Below, piece after piece: positions 16,133 to 25,070 of a stretch of DNA of 64,000 nt (position 1 is its first letter; the number at the start of each line of letters is the position of its first letter). Both the position numbers and the translations under genes were made by a program. This DNA comes from Nocardia brasiliensis ATCC 700358 (GTDB taxonomy: Bacteria; Actinomycetota; Actinomycetes; Mycobacteriales; Mycobacteriaceae). The stretch spans positions 2,542,001 through 2,606,000 of the forward strand of contig NC_018681.1 in NCBI RefSeq assembly GCF_000250675.2. The letters are read 5' to 3'. The notes under the pieces are model-generated. The model saw only the letters and a program-made list of their open reading frames with translations. It did no database searches and had not been told where the DNA came from.

Positions 16133-16669
16133 TCAGCGCGCGTGCACGGGCAGCGTCAGCTGCATGAGGGTCAGGTCCATCCAGCGACCGAACTTGTGCC
16201 CGACCTCCGGGAACTCGCCGACCGTGCGGAAGCCGAAGCGCTCGTGCAATTGGATGGAGCCGGTGTTGCCGGATTCGATGCCTGCGATGATCGCGTGCAC
16301 CGAGCCGGTCCGGCGGGCCCGCTCGATCAATTCGGTGAGCAGCGCGGTGGCGATGCCGCGGCGCTGGAACCGGTCGTCGACGTAGACCGAATTCTCCACG
16401 GTGAAGCGGTAACCCGCCTTGGGGCGCCACGGACCGTAGCTCGCGTATCCCGCGACCTCGCCGTCGACCTCGGCGACCAGCACCGGCAGACCCGCCGCGG
16501 TGCGGTCGGCGAACCAGGCCTCGCGCTCCGCGAGGCCGACCTGCTCCAGATCCCAGATCGCCGTGGAGGTGGCGATATTCGCGTTGTGGATCGCCAGGAT
16601 GGCGGGCAGATCCGCGGGCCGCGCGTCCCGGATGAGGGAGGCGGGGCGGGTGTCGAGCTGGTCGGTCAT
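16133..16669 (-). CDS. GNAT acetyltransferase, phosphinothricin acetyltransferase-like
   Basis: A 178-residue GNAT protein. I-R-D-A-R-P-A-D-L-P-A-I-L-A-I-H-N near the start, Y-A-S-Y-G-P-W-R-P-K-A-G-Y-R-F-T-V-E-N-S-V-Y-V and R-R-G-I-A-T-A-L-L are typical of the Pat/MddA branch, which acetylates phosphinothricin-like amino acids or methionine sulphoximine. The usual biological substrate is not established. Its ATG overlaps the stop of the upstream epimerase-like gene by 4 nt (ATGA), indicating coupled translation. Confidence 0.85.
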   Translation of the reverse strand: MTDQLDTRPASLIRDARPADLPAILAIHNANIATSTAIWDLEQVGLAEREAWFADRTAAGLPVLVAEVDGEVAGYASYGPWRPKAGYRFTVENSVYVDDRFQRRGIATALLTELIERARRTGSVHAIIAGIESGNTGSIQLHERFGFRTVGEFPEVGHKFGRWMDLTLMQLTLPVHAR

Positions 16670-17574
16670 CGATCGTCTCCGGGTCGACCCACCATGGCCG
16701 CCAGCGCGGCGCCGACGGTGGGGTGCTGGAACTCGTAGCCCGCCTCCTCGAGGGCCGTGGGAATTGCTCTGGGGCCGTGCAGGATCGCCTCCTGCGCGAA
16801 CTCGCCGAGCAGCGCGCGCACCGCGAACGCGGGCACCACCAGCGGTGTCGGCCGGTGCAGCGAGCGGCCGAGCGCGCGGCTGAACTCGGCATTGGTCACC
16901 GGGGCCGGACCGACCACGTTGACCGGGCCGCGCAGGGTGTCGTGGCCGAGCGCGAACAGGATCGCGCCGATCTCGTCGGCCATCGAGATCCACGGCGTGT
17001 ACTGGCGTCCGCTGCCGAGCCGTCCGCCGAGGCCGAGCGAATACAGCGGCTGCAACATGCCGAGCATGCCGCCGTGCCCGGACAGCACGACGGCGCTGCG
17101 CAACAGGATGGTCCGGACGCCGGCGTCGACGGCCGGGGCGGTGGCGGCTTCCCAATCGCGGCACAGGGTGGCCAGGAAACCCGAACCGGCGGAAGAGGTT
17201 TCGTCGACCACCCGGTCACCGGTCGCGCCACCGTAATAGTGCACGCCGCTGGCGTTGAGCAGCGTCGGCACGTCCGCGGCGACGACCGCCGCGGCGAGCA
17301 CGTCGGTGGGGGTGATCCGGCTGTCGCGCAGCTCCTGTTTGAAGCTGCCGTTCCAGCGACGGCGGCCGATGCTCGCACCGCACAGGTTCACCACCGCGTC
17401 CGCGCCGCGCAGGGCGCGGTCGTCCACTTCGGCGCGGACCGGATCCCAGGTGAACTCGTCCGGTCCCGCCGCCCGCCTGCGTACCAGGCGGGCGACGTCG
17501 TGCCCGTCGCGGCGCAGGGCCGCGACGAGCGCTGTCCCGATCAGCCCGGACGAACCGGCGATCACGACCTTCAT
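16666..17574 (-). CDS. TIGR01777-family NAD(P)-dependent epimerase-like protein (Rv2216 homologue)
   Basis: A 302-residue extended-SDR protein. The N-terminal dinucleotide loop is G-S-S-G-L-I-G-T-A-L (residues 7-16), N-L-C-G-A-S-I and A-S-G-V-H-Y-Y-G follow, and the C-terminal about 50 residues form the helical extension (DUF1731 type) of this family. Members are widely conserved beside lipB and dlaT in actinobacteria, but their substrate is unknown. It is 33 bp downstream of dlaT and overlaps the following GNAT gene, so the three probably form one transcript. Confidence 0.88.
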   Translation of the reverse strand: MKVVIAGSSGLIGTALVAALRRDGHDVARLVRRRAAGPDEFTWDPVRAEVDDRALRGADAVVNLCGASIGRRRWNGSFKQELRDSRITPTDVLAAAVVAADVPTLLNASGVHYYGGATGDRVVDETSSAGSGFLATLCRDWEAATAPAVDAGVRTILLRSAVVLSGHGGMLGMLQPLYSLGLGGRLGSGRQYTPWISMADEIGAILFALGHDTLRGPVNVVGPAPVTNAEFSRALGRSLHRPTPLVVPAFAVRALLGEFAQEAILHGPRAIPTALEEAGYEFQHPTVGAALAAMVGRPGDDR

Positions 17575-17607
17575 GCGCGCACGATGACCTTCCTGTGGCG
17601 ACCCGTC

Positions 17608-19380
17608 TTACAGACCGAGGTCGGCCTCGAACGCCGCCTCCTCGAGCCGGTGCCGGATCGTGGTCAGGAAGCGGCCCGCGTCGGCACCGTCGACCAGGCG
17701 GTGGTCGTAAGTGAGCGGCAGGTAGCACATCGAACGGACACCGATGGACTCGCTGCCCGTGTCGTCCTTCACCACGACCGGGCGCTTGACGATCGCGCCG
17801 GTACCGAGCATGCCCGCCTGCGGCGGGAGCAGGATCGGGGTGTCGAACAGCGCGCCCTGGCTGCCGATGTTGGTGATGGTGAAGGTGCCGCCGGCGAGCT
17901 CGTCGGGCTTCAGGCCACCGTTGCGCGCGCGGTTGGCGATATCGGCGATGGCGCGGGCCAGGCCGGCCAGCGACAGGTCGCTCGCGTTGTGGATCACCGG
18001 GGAGAGCAGGCCCTGCTCGGTGTCCACGGCGATGCCGAGGTGCACGGCCGCGTGGTAGGTGACCTCTTTGGTGCTGTCGTCGTAGCTGGCGTTGACGTTC
18101 GGGTGCACACCGAGCGCCTCGACGACGGCCTTGGCGAAGAACGGCAGGAACGTCAGGTTGACGCCCTCGCGCTCCTTGAACGCCGCCTTGGCCTGTGCCC
18201 GCAGCTGCGCGATCTTGGTGACATCGGCCTCGTGCACCTGGGTCAGCTGCGCGGTGGTGCGCAGCGATTCCAGGGTCTTGGTCGCGGTGATCTGCCGGAT
18301 CCGGTTCGCCTTCTGCACGGTGCCGCGCAGGTGCGCCAGCTGTGCGCTCGGCGCGGGCGCGGCCTTGGCGGCCGGGGCCTTCGCGGCGGGCGCGGCCGCA
18401 GCCGGGGCGGGCGCCTTCTTGGCTTCCGCGGCCGCGAGCACGTCCTGCTTGCGGATGCGGCCGCCGACACCGGAACCGGTGAGCGCGGACAGGTCGACGC
18501 CGTTCTCGTCGGCCAGCTTGCGCACCAGCGGAGTGACGTACGGGGTGGCGCCGTTACCGGCGGAATCCGACTCGGTCGCGGTGGCGTCGGGCGCCTTGGC
18601 CGGGGCGGGTGCCGGAGCCTTGGGTGCGGGTGCCGGGGCGGCGGCCGCGGGCTCGGGCTTCGGTTCCGGCTTGGGCTCGGGCTTGGGTTCCGGCTTGGGC
18701 TCGGGCTTCGGCTCGGGGGCCGGTGCCTTGGGCGCGGCGGCCGCGGGGGCGCCGCTGCCGATCACGCCGAGCTGTCCACCCACAGCGACGACATCGTCTT
18801 CCTGCGCGGTGATCTCGAGCAGCGTGCCCGCGACCGGCGAGGGGATCTCGGTGTCGACCTTGTCGGTGGAGACCTCGAGCAGCGCTTCGTCCACGGCGAC
18901 CTCGTCGCCGACGGCCTTCAGCCACCGGGTGACGGTGCCCTCGGTGACCGACTCGCCCAGCTCGGGCATCTTGACCGGGGTGCCGTCACCGGCGGACGCG
19001 CTCGCGGCGGGCGCGGGGGCCGCTTCCTGAGCCGGGGCTTCCTGCGCGGGCTCGGGCTCGGCGGCTTCCTCGGCGGGCGCTTCCTGCGCGGGCGCGGCAG
19101 CGGCCTCGGGTTCGGGGGCCGAGCTCGGTGCGGGCGCCTCACCGGCCTCGCTGATCACGCCGAGCTCACCGCCGACCTCGACCACATCATCTTCTTGGGC
19201 GACGATCTTCGACAGCACGCCCGCCGTGGGGGACGGGATTTCGGTGTCGACCTTGTCGGTGGAGACCTCGAGCAGCGGCTCGTCGACCTCGACCGTGTCT
19301 CCTTCCTGCTTCAGCCACCGGGTGACCGTTCCCTCGGTGACGCTCTCACCAAGAGCTGGCATCTGGACGGAGAAGGCCAT
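17608..19380 (-). CDS. dlaT: Dihydrolipoamide acyltransferase, E2 of 2-oxo acid dehydrogenase
   Basis: A 590-residue E2 protein. Two lipoyl domains (residues 1-75 and about 120-195) each carry S-T-D-K-V-D-T-E-I-P-S-P with the lipoylated Lys; Ala/Pro/Glu-rich linkers follow, the second with many E-P-K-P repeats; then a peripheral-subunit binding domain (P-L-V-R-K-L-A near 280) and the catalytic domain with T-Y-D-H-R-L-V-D-G-A-D-A. In mycobacteria the single DlaT serves pyruvate dehydrogenase and peroxynitrite reductase; here succinyl versus acetyl preference cannot be told. It starts at ATG 19380 behind GAGGAGTCAGAGGAC. Confidence 0.95.
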   Translation of the reverse strand: MAFSVQMPALGESVTEGTVTRWLKQEGDTVEVDEPLLEVSTDKVDTEIPSPTAGVLSKIVAQEDDVVEVGGELGVISEAGEAPAPSSAPEPEAAAAPAQEAPAEEAAEPEPAQEAPAQEAAPAPAASASAGDGTPVKMPELGESVTEGTVTRWLKAVGDEVAVDEALLEVSTDKVDTEIPSPVAGTLLEITAQEDDVVAVGGQLGVIGSGAPAAAAPKAPAPEPKPEPKPEPKPEPKPEPKPEPAAAAPAPAPKAPAPAPAKAPDATATESDSAGNGATPYVTPLVRKLADENGVDLSALTGSGVGGRIRKQDVLAAAEAKKAPAPAAAAPAAKAPAAKAAPAPSAQLAHLRGTVQKANRIRQITATKTLESLRTTAQLTQVHEADVTKIAQLRAQAKAAFKEREGVNLTFLPFFAKAVVEALGVHPNVNASYDDSTKEVTYHAAVHLGIAVDTEQGLLSPVIHNASDLSLAGLARAIADIANRARNGGLKPDELAGGTFTITNIGSQGALFDTPILLPPQAGMLGTGAIVKRPVVVKDDTGSESIGVRSMCYLPLTYDHRLVDGADAGRFLTTIRHRLEEAAFEADLGL

Positions 19381-19640
19381 GTCCTCTGACTCCTCTGACT
19401 GCTCGACGGGTTTCTACAACAGTTGATCTCGCTGCGGACCCCCGTCGCGGGTTGCGGCGCGAGTCCGAACGCCACTGATCATTGTGCGTGGCACCGGAGA
19501 TCCTTGTGGTTCTTGTACCGCGAACCATCCTTGCACTTGGCGGTGCGGCATGTAGCACAGGGCAGCGAACTCGCTCGAGCTGGCAAGATGGAAACACCGG
19601 TGGGCGAGATGCTCCGGGGTGTGAAAGGAGGTGCGCGTCG

Positions 19641-20003
19641 TTGGGTTTGCTGGATCGTTTCCGAGGCGGCGCGACCAGGGGTGGTGGCGCGATACGAGCG
19701 GGTTCGGGGGGTACGGCCGACGCCCGCTATCTGGCCGACTGGGTGCGCACCCACGTCGGCGTCGAAGGCTATGTGGAACCGAAAACAACCGTGACGGATG
19801 TCACTGTCGTGCTGGTCGCGGCCGACGGCGAATGGACCCGGCGGATCGTCGGGGAGCGCGGGGCGCAACGGCTTGCCAAGGATTTGCGGATTCCCGTTTA
19901 TGACGTCGGCAAGACCGGATATCCACAACGGATGCGCGACTACGACGCCCGCAAACGGATCGAGCGTCAGCGCGCATTCGAGGCGGATCTGCGCGATCTA
20001 TAG
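19641..20003 (+). CDS. Small conserved actinobacterial protein of unknown function
   Basis: A 120-residue protein. The start is taken as TTG 19641 because AAAGGAGGT lies 8 nt before it and the protein then begins L-L-D-R-F-R-G; the longer open frame upstream reads across the dlaT promoter. The body includes Y-V-E-P-K-T-T-V-T-D-V-T-V-V-L-V-A and W-T-R-R-I, then P-V-Y-D-V-G-K-T-G-Y-P-Q-R-M-R-D-Y, which I recall from short proteins often labelled oxidoreductase without evidence. Divergent from dlaT. Confidence 0.75.
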   Translation: MGLLDRFRGGATRGGGAIRAGSGGTADARYLADWVRTHVGVEGYVEPKTTVTDVTVVLVAADGEWTRRIVGERGAQRLAKDLRIPVYDVGKTGYPQRMRDYDARKRIERQRAFEADLRDL

Positions 20004-20493
20004 CCGTCGGCTACGGGCTGCCATAGCCGCTGGCTACCGTCTGGCGACGGGGGTTTGCGTGCCTCGGGCCGTCCGCCGGTGAGTGGCTGCCGCGGCGCGT
20101 CAATTGTGCCCGCGCGCACGAACTTCTGTGCTGCGCGCGTGAAGCTGGTGCTCGGTAGGAGTCGTGCGCCCCGCGCATGCGAGGTCCGTGTAGATACATG
20201 GGAGCGGTGCCTCGGCGCGCGCGTGCGATACGGCGCAGATGGGGTAGGTCCCGCGGACGAGGTCCGGGCTCGCGCATGGGGACTCTGTGCCTGCCCCGGG
20301 AAGCCGGATGCCCGGGCGTACGACGCACGAGTTCTGGGCTGCATGGGAGTCTGCGATAGCTCAGGAAATCTGCGCCTGCCAGGAGGCCCGTGCTTGTGCG
20401 GTGGTCTGCGCGCCCGTCCGGAATCTGCGGCCGGGTGCCCGCGCGCACGAGGTCGTCGACGTTCGTGCGCGCGGGCGACAGGCCTGCGCTTTT
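20004..20493. other. Intergenic region before pepB stop; terminator and decayed repeats
   Basis: No gene is supported. The stretch is rich in GCGCGC(A/T)CG motifs with irregular spacing, and ends in the hairpin 20437-20476 that terminates pepB. Confidence 0.5.
20437..20476 (-). terminator. pepB terminator hairpin
   Basis: GCCCGCGCGCACGA (20437-20450) and TCGTGCGCGCGGGC (20463-20476) are perfect 14-bp arms around a 12-nt loop, 18 nt after the pepB stop. Confidence 0.75.
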
Positions 20494-22005
20494 CTACTCC
20501 GCGCCGATCTCCTCGAGCACGGTGATGAGGGTGCGGACGGGGACGCCGGTGCCGCCCTTGCCGATGTAGCCGAACGGGCCGCCGGTGTTGTAGGCCGGTC
20601 CCGCGACGTCGAGGTGGGCCCACTGCACACCCTCCGGGACGAACTCCTTCAGGAACAGGCCGGCCGAGAGCATGCCACCCCAGCGGTGCGGTGCGACATT
20701 GGCGAGGTCGGCGATCTTGGAGTTGATGTCGGCGCGCAACTCCGCGGGCAGCGGCATCGCCCAGCCGTTTTCGCCGACCGCGCGGGAGACGGCGGCGACC
20801 CGGTCGCGGAACTCGTCGGTGCCCATCACGCCGGGCGTGCGGGTGCCGAGCGCCACCATCTGGGCGCCGGTCAGGGTGGCGACGTCGATGAGGTAATCCG
20901 GGTCGTCCTCGCTCGCGCGCACGATCGCGTCGGCCAGGATCAGCCGGCCCTCGGCGTCGGTGTTGAGCACCTCGACGGTGATGCCGCCGTACTGGGTGAG
21001 CACGTCACCGGGACGTTGCGCGGTCGCCGACGGCATGTTCTCGGCCATCGGCACCGTCGCGGTGACGGTGACCGGCAGGCTCAGTCGCGCGGCCAGCAGC
21101 GTCGTGGCGATGACCGCGGCGGCGCCCGCCATGTCCGAGGTCATGTTGTCCATGTTCTGCGCGGGCTTGATCGAGATGCCGCCGGTGTCGAACGTGATGC
21201 CCTTACCGACCAGCGCGACCTTCTTCGGACCGCCCGCATAGGTGATACGAACCAGCCGCGGCGGCCGCGACGAGCCCTTGCCCACACCCAGCACGCCGCC
21301 GTAACCGCCTGCCTCCAGGGCCTTTTCGTCGAGCACCTCGACCTGCAGCCCGGCGGCCTCGGCCAGTTCCTGGGCGCGCGAAGCGAATTCGGCCGGGTAG
21401 AGGTGGCTCGGCGGGGTGTTGACGAAATCCCGTGCGGTGGCGACGGCTTCGGCGATCAGCTGCGCGCGGAACAACTCCTGCTCGCCGAATTCCGGCTCGG
21501 GCACCAGCAATTCGACCCGGGCCACCGGGCGCTCGTCCGGCTTGGGTGCGGACTTGTCCGACTTGAACGGCGTGAAGGTGTACGCGCCCAAGTAGAAACC
21601 CTCCGCGGCAGCGCCGATGTCCAGGCCGGACAGCGTGGTCACCACGAGCTCGGTGCCGGACAGCGCACGGGCGGCGACCCCGGCCGAGCGGCGGATCTGC
21701 TCGGCGTCGATCTTCTCGGCGGCGCCGAGGCCGACCGCGAGCACGCTGGTCACCCCGTCGAGCCCGGCCGGTGCGGGCACCCTGGTCAGTTCCTCGGTCT
21801 TGCCCTTCGCGCCGACCGCGCCGAGCTGATCGAGCAGTTCGGCTCGGACCTCCGCGGTGAGCACGTCGCCGAACAGGTCCTCGGGCACGATGGCGGGGCC
21901 GTTCTCCGACGACGTCAAGCCGAGCACGAGCACGTCGGTGTCCGTGCTGATGGTCTGGGTGCGGGCGAGTTCCGGTCCTAGTGAGCGATCTGCAACAGCG
22001 GTCAT
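20494..22005 (-). CDS. pepB: Leucyl aminopeptidase (M17)
   Basis: A 503-residue cytosolic aminopeptidase that trims N-terminal residues and uses two divalent metals. The metal/catalytic motifs are G-K-G-I-T-F-D-T-G-G-I-S-I-K-P and the M17 signature N-T-D-A-E-G-R-L. Length is normal. Its ATG 22005 overlaps the stop of the TetR gene by 4 nt (ATGA), so it is read as the second gene of that unit. In mycobacteria pepB also sits beside gcvT and dlaT. Confidence 0.95.
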   Translation of the reverse strand: MTAVADRSLGPELARTQTISTDTDVLVLGLTSSENGPAIVPEDLFGDVLTAEVRAELLDQLGAVGAKGKTEELTRVPAPAGLDGVTSVLAVGLGAAEKIDAEQIRRSAGVAARALSGTELVVTTLSGLDIGAAAEGFYLGAYTFTPFKSDKSAPKPDERPVARVELLVPEPEFGEQELFRAQLIAEAVATARDFVNTPPSHLYPAEFASRAQELAEAAGLQVEVLDEKALEAGGYGGVLGVGKGSSRPPRLVRITYAGGPKKVALVGKGITFDTGGISIKPAQNMDNMTSDMAGAAAVIATTLLAARLSLPVTVTATVPMAENMPSATAQRPGDVLTQYGGITVEVLNTDAEGRLILADAIVRASEDDPDYLIDVATLTGAQMVALGTRTPGVMGTDEFRDRVAAVSRAVGENGWAMPLPAELRADINSKIADLANVAPHRWGGMLSAGLFLKEFVPEGVQWAHLDVAGPAYNTGGPFGYIGKGGTGVPVRTLITVLEEIGAE

Positions 22006-22799
22006 GGGCTCAGGCTACTGGGCAGTCTGATGGCGATCCCGTCGAGGAGCAGTGCGAGCCCGGCCTCCAGGACGTGGTCCAAGTCCAGGTCGGGGCCGGG
22101 CGGGCCGGCCGAGAAGAGCCGGTGCAGCACGGGTCGGGCGGCCGGGTCGAGCAGCTCGGCGAGGTCGGGCGGCGGCTCCAGCGCCTGACCCCGCAACCGC
22201 TCGGCGCGCTCGGAGTTGGTGAGCAGGGCCAGGCCCTGGACCAAGCCGGAGAACGACAGATAGATCGCGAGCATCGCGTCCCGGGTGAGACCGCGGTGAT
22301 CGAGGGCGGCGAAAGACCGTTCGAGGATGTCGGCGAGCGCGGGACCGACCGGTGGACGGGTGCGCGCGAGGATCGGCAGCATCCACGGGTGGCGCTGGTA
22401 GAGCTGCCATTCCGCGCGCGCCTCGTACGCGAGGCGCGCCCGCCAGTCGATGAGTTCGGTTGCGGGCGGCTGGATCTCGGCGAGCACCAGTTCGGCCATG
22501 CCTTCGAGTAGCGCTTCCCGGTCCGGGAAGTGGCGGTACAGGCCCGCGGTCGCCGCGCCGAGGGCGCTGGCGATGCGGCGCATGGAAAGTCCGTCGATGC
22601 CGTCACGATCGGCCAGCTCGACGGCGGCGCGCAGGATGCCGACGTTGGTCAATTTGGCCGGTCGCGGGGTGCGTGCGGCGGGAGTCACCTCGTCGCGCCG
22701 GGCTCGGTAGGCGCGGGCCTGACAGGCGCGCGAACAGTAGCGGCGCTTGCGGCCGCGCGCGGGCTGCGCGAGCGTCTCGCCGCAGATTCCGCAGGCCAT
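22002..22799 (-). CDS. TetR-family regulator with N-terminal zinc-ribbon-like motif
   Basis: A 265-residue protein with two parts. Residues 1-35 contain C-G-I-C-G and, 20 residues on, R-Y-C-S-R-A-C-Q, a C-x2-C/C-x3-C arrangement likely to bind zinc. After a Pro-rich linker comes a TetR helix-turn-helix (L-S-M-R-R-I-A-S-A-L-G-A-A-T-A-G-L-Y-R-H-F-P) and a TetR_C ligand-binding region. ATG 22799 is favoured over ATG 22811 because GGAGG lies 6 nt before it. It is coupled to pepB and divergent from a GNAT gene; the 112-bp gap between them is its likely binding site. Confidence 0.85.
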   Translation of the reverse strand: MACGICGETLAQPARGRKRRYCSRACQARAYRARRDEVTPAARTPRPAKLTNVGILRAAVELADRDGIDGLSMRRIASALGAATAGLYRHFPDREALLEGMAELVLAEIQPPATELIDWRARLAYEARAEWQLYQRHPWMLPILARTRPPVGPALADILERSFAALDHRGLTRDAMLAIYLSFSGLVQGLALLTNSERAERLRGQALEPPPDLAELLDPAARPVLHRLFSAGPPGPDLDLDHVLEAGLALLLDGIAIRLPSSLSP

Positions 22800-22835
22800 C
22801 GCAGCCTCCATTTCGACACACGAACAGTTGTGACG

Positions 22836-22860
22836 AAATTCTAGCTAATTACCTTTGACC
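22836..22860. promoter_or_regulatory. AT-rich candidate operator between TetR and GNAT genes
   Basis: AATTCTAGCTAATT at about 22840-22853 is close to a palindrome (AATT on both sides of CTAGCT) and stands out by low GC content in the gap between divergent genes. It is the natural candidate for TetR autoregulation; no experimental or family-specific consensus is available to me. Confidence 0.4.
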
Positions 22861-22911
22861 TGCCTACCTTGGCGATGGCACACAGTGTTCACAAGCGAAA
22901 GGAACGAGTCG

Positions 22912-23517
22912 ATGGAGATCACGGTTCGACAGGCACAGCGGCAAGATCGCGACGCGGTCGTCGAGGCGTTCACCCTCGCCAGCCCCGACGAGGAGGTGAC
23001 CGCCTGGGTGCTCGCCGGCCATGCCTTCGAACAGTTCAGCGGGCAGTACGTGCCCGGTCTGATCGACCGCGCACTGGCCGACGACGAGATCTGGCTCGCG
23101 GGCTCGGGCTCGCAGATCTGGGCGGTCTCGATCTGGCAGCACGTGGCATCCGCGGATCGGCTCGAACGGGATGCGGTCGAGGCGCGGGCGTTGGCCGCGA
23201 CCGCGCCGGACATCCGTCCGCTGCAACGCGCCGCGTACGTCTCCGACCTGCTGGCGCGCACCCACCCCCGCGAATTCCCGCACCGCTACCTGCAGGTGAT
23301 CGTCACCGTGCCGGAGCATCGAGGCAAAGGCGCGGGCGGCGCGATCCTCGCGGGCCAGACGAAAGCGGCGTCCTCGGCCGGTGTACCCGCCTACCTCGAA
23401 GCGAGCACGGAACGGTCCGCCAGGTTGTACGCCCGTAACGGGTTCGGCCGCACCAACATCGACCACGACCTGCCCGAAGGTGGGCCCACGCTGCGCCCGA
23501 TGTGGTTCCGGGGATAG
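22912..23517 (+). CDS. GNAT family N-acetyltransferase
   Basis: A 201-residue acetyltransferase. V-R-Q-A-Q-R-Q-D-R-D-A-V-V-E-A-F begins the fold, L-Q-V-I-V-T-V-P-E-H-R-G-K-G-A-G-G-A-I-L is the acetyl-CoA loop, and Y-L-E-A-S-T-E-R-S-A-R-L-Y-A-R-N-G-F is the C-terminal GNAT motif. ATG 22912 follows GAAAGGAACGA. Its divergent arrangement with the TetR gene suggests that it is a target of that regulator, perhaps for modifying a toxic small molecule; the substrate is not known. Confidence 0.87.
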   Translation: MEITVRQAQRQDRDAVVEAFTLASPDEEVTAWVLAGHAFEQFSGQYVPGLIDRALADDEIWLAGSGSQIWAVSIWQHVASADRLERDAVEARALAATAPDIRPLQRAAYVSDLLARTHPREFPHRYLQVIVTVPEHRGKGAGGAILAGQTKAASSAGVPAYLEASTERSARLYARNGFGRTNIDHDLPEGGPTLRPMWFRG

Positions 23518-23797
23518 TCGCGGAGTGCGCTGACGGGGGAGTGCGGTGGGGTGCCGGGGCGCGACGTCGGGCGCTGGTGCGCGGGGCGAGGCGGTGACGA
23601 GTGGTGGCGTCTGGCGGTGGCTGTGGAGTGTTTCGAGATCGCCAGGTAGTTGGGTGGCTGCTCGGGGAAGTCGACACTGTGGCCGGTGGTTGGGTGCCGG
23701 GTGCGGAGCGGTGGCAGGCTGCGGGGTGCGGGTCCCACCGTCTGGGCGGTCAGACGGTGGGGGTGAGGGAGTGGGTTCGGGATGGGGGCTCGGCGGA

Positions 23798-23803
23798 TAA
23801 GCT
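23798..23803 (+). promoter_or_regulatory. -10 element for leaderless gcvT transcript
   Basis: TAAGCT 6 nt before the GTG start. There is no sign of a glycine riboswitch in the 292 bp upstream, which would in any case need a leader. Confidence 0.6.
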
Positions 23804-23809
23804 CGCCGG

Positions 23810-24910
23810 GTGACCGACTCGAACCTGCTGCAAGGCCCTATCCATGAGGTACACGTCGAACTCGGGGCGACGTTCGCTCCGTTCGGCGGGTGGGAAATGC
23901 CCGTCTCCTATGCGGGGACGGTCGCCGAACATCAGTCGGTCCGCACCACGGTCGGACTGTTCGACGTGAGCCACCTCGGCAAGGCGACGGTGCGCGGTGC
24001 GGGCGCGGCGGATTTCGTGAACTCGGCGCTCACCAACGACCTCGGCCGCATCCGGCCGGGCAAGGCGCAGTACACGCTGTGCTGCACGCCCGACGGCGGG
24101 GTGATCGACGACCTGATCGCCTACTACGTCAGCGACGACGAGATCTTCCTCGTGCCCAATGCCGCCAACACCGCGTCGGTGGTCGCGGAACTGCAGAAGG
24201 TGGCACCCGAAGGCATCACGGTGACCGACGAGCACCGCGAATACGGCGTGTTCGCGGTGCAGGGTCCGCGATCCACCGACGTGCTGACCGCGCTCGGCCT
24301 GCCCACCGACATGGAGTACATGGCCTACGCCGACGCCGAATGGGACGGCCGTCCGGTCCGCGTGTGCCGCACCGGCTACACCGGTGAACACGGCTACGAA
24401 CTGCTGCCCCGCTGGGCTGACGCCGCACCGCTGTTCCGCGCGCTCGTCGAGCAGGTGCGCGCCGCCGGCGGTCAGGCCGCCGGCCTCGGCGCCCGCGACA
24501 CCCTGCGCACCGAGATGGGTTACCCGCTGCACGGGCACGAACTGTCCCTCGAGATCTCGCCGGTGCAGGCCCGCACGGGCTGGGCGGTCGGCTGGAAGAA
24601 GCCGGAATTCTGGGGCAAAGCCGCACTGGAACAAGAGAAGTCGGCGGGCCCGCGCCGCACCCTGCTCGGCCTCAAAGCCCTCGACCGCGGTGTGCTGCGC
24701 CAGGGTCAGACGGTGCTGCGCGACGGCGAGCCGGTCGGCGAAACGACCTCCGGCACCTTCTCGCCGACCCTCAAGATCGGCATTGCCCTCGCCCTCCTCG
24801 ACACCGAAGCGGGCCTCGAGCCCGGCACCGAGGTCGAGGTAGACGTCCGCGGCCGCGCGTTGCGCTGCGAGGTCGTGCGCCCGCCGTTCGTGGAGACGAA
24901 CACGAAGTAA
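23810..24910 (+). CDS. gcvT: Aminomethyltransferase (glycine cleavage T protein)
   Basis: A 366-residue T protein of the glycine cleavage system, transferring the methylene group from H protein to tetrahydrofolate. Recognisable stretches are F-A-P-F-G-G-W-E-M-P-V-S-Y at the start, V-G-L-F-D-V-S-H-L-G-K, G-A-G-A-A-D-F-V-N, R-T-G-Y-T-G-E-H-G-Y-E and G-L-G-A-R-D-T-L-R-T-E-M-G-Y-P-L-H-G-H-E-L. The folate-binding Asp/Glu region and length are normal. gcvH and gcvP are not in the window. It depends on a lipoylated partner, in line with the nearby lipA-lipB pair. Confidence 0.95.
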   Translation: MTDSNLLQGPIHEVHVELGATFAPFGGWEMPVSYAGTVAEHQSVRTTVGLFDVSHLGKATVRGAGAADFVNSALTNDLGRIRPGKAQYTLCCTPDGGVIDDLIAYYVSDDEIFLVPNAANTASVVAELQKVAPEGITVTDEHREYGVFAVQGPRSTDVLTALGLPTDMEYMAYADAEWDGRPVRVCRTGYTGEHGYELLPRWADAAPLFRALVEQVRAAGGQAAGLGARDTLRTEMGYPLHGHELSLEISPVQARTGWAVGWKKPEFWGKAALEQEKSAGPRRTLLGLKALDRGVLRQGQTVLRDGEPVGETTSGTFSPTLKIGIALALLDTEAGLEPGTEVEVDVRGRALRCEVVRPPFVETNTK

Positions 24911-24921
24911 GGCCGGGGGCC

Positions 24922-24960
24922 AAGGTGTGCGGGCGCGGATTCTCGACAGCCGCACACCTT
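24922..24960 (+). terminator. gcvT terminator hairpin
   Basis: AAGGTGTGCGG (24922-24932) and CCGCACACCTT (24950-24960) form a perfect 11-bp stem with a 17-nt loop, 11 nt after the gcvT stop, and TTTC follows. Confidence 0.8.
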
Positions 24961-25070
24961 TCGCGTTTCTGGTGCGATGCGCCAGGACACGTTCACCGAC
25001 ATGGGCAGCACAGGCCTCGCCGTCCGAAGTGGTTCGCGTCGCCCGTGCATCCTGCGGAGGCTAACGCCGC

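Noticed and set aside
16723..19389. An 888-codon open frame on the plus strand opposite dlaT and its neighbours
   Set aside because: It is the complement of dlaT, the epimerase-like gene and a GNAT gene. Its translation is Gly/Arg-rich with no domains; high GC keeps antisense frames open.
23518..23809. Glycine riboswitch before gcvT
   Set aside because: No paired aptamer motif is seen and the -10 hexamer next to the start implies no leader.
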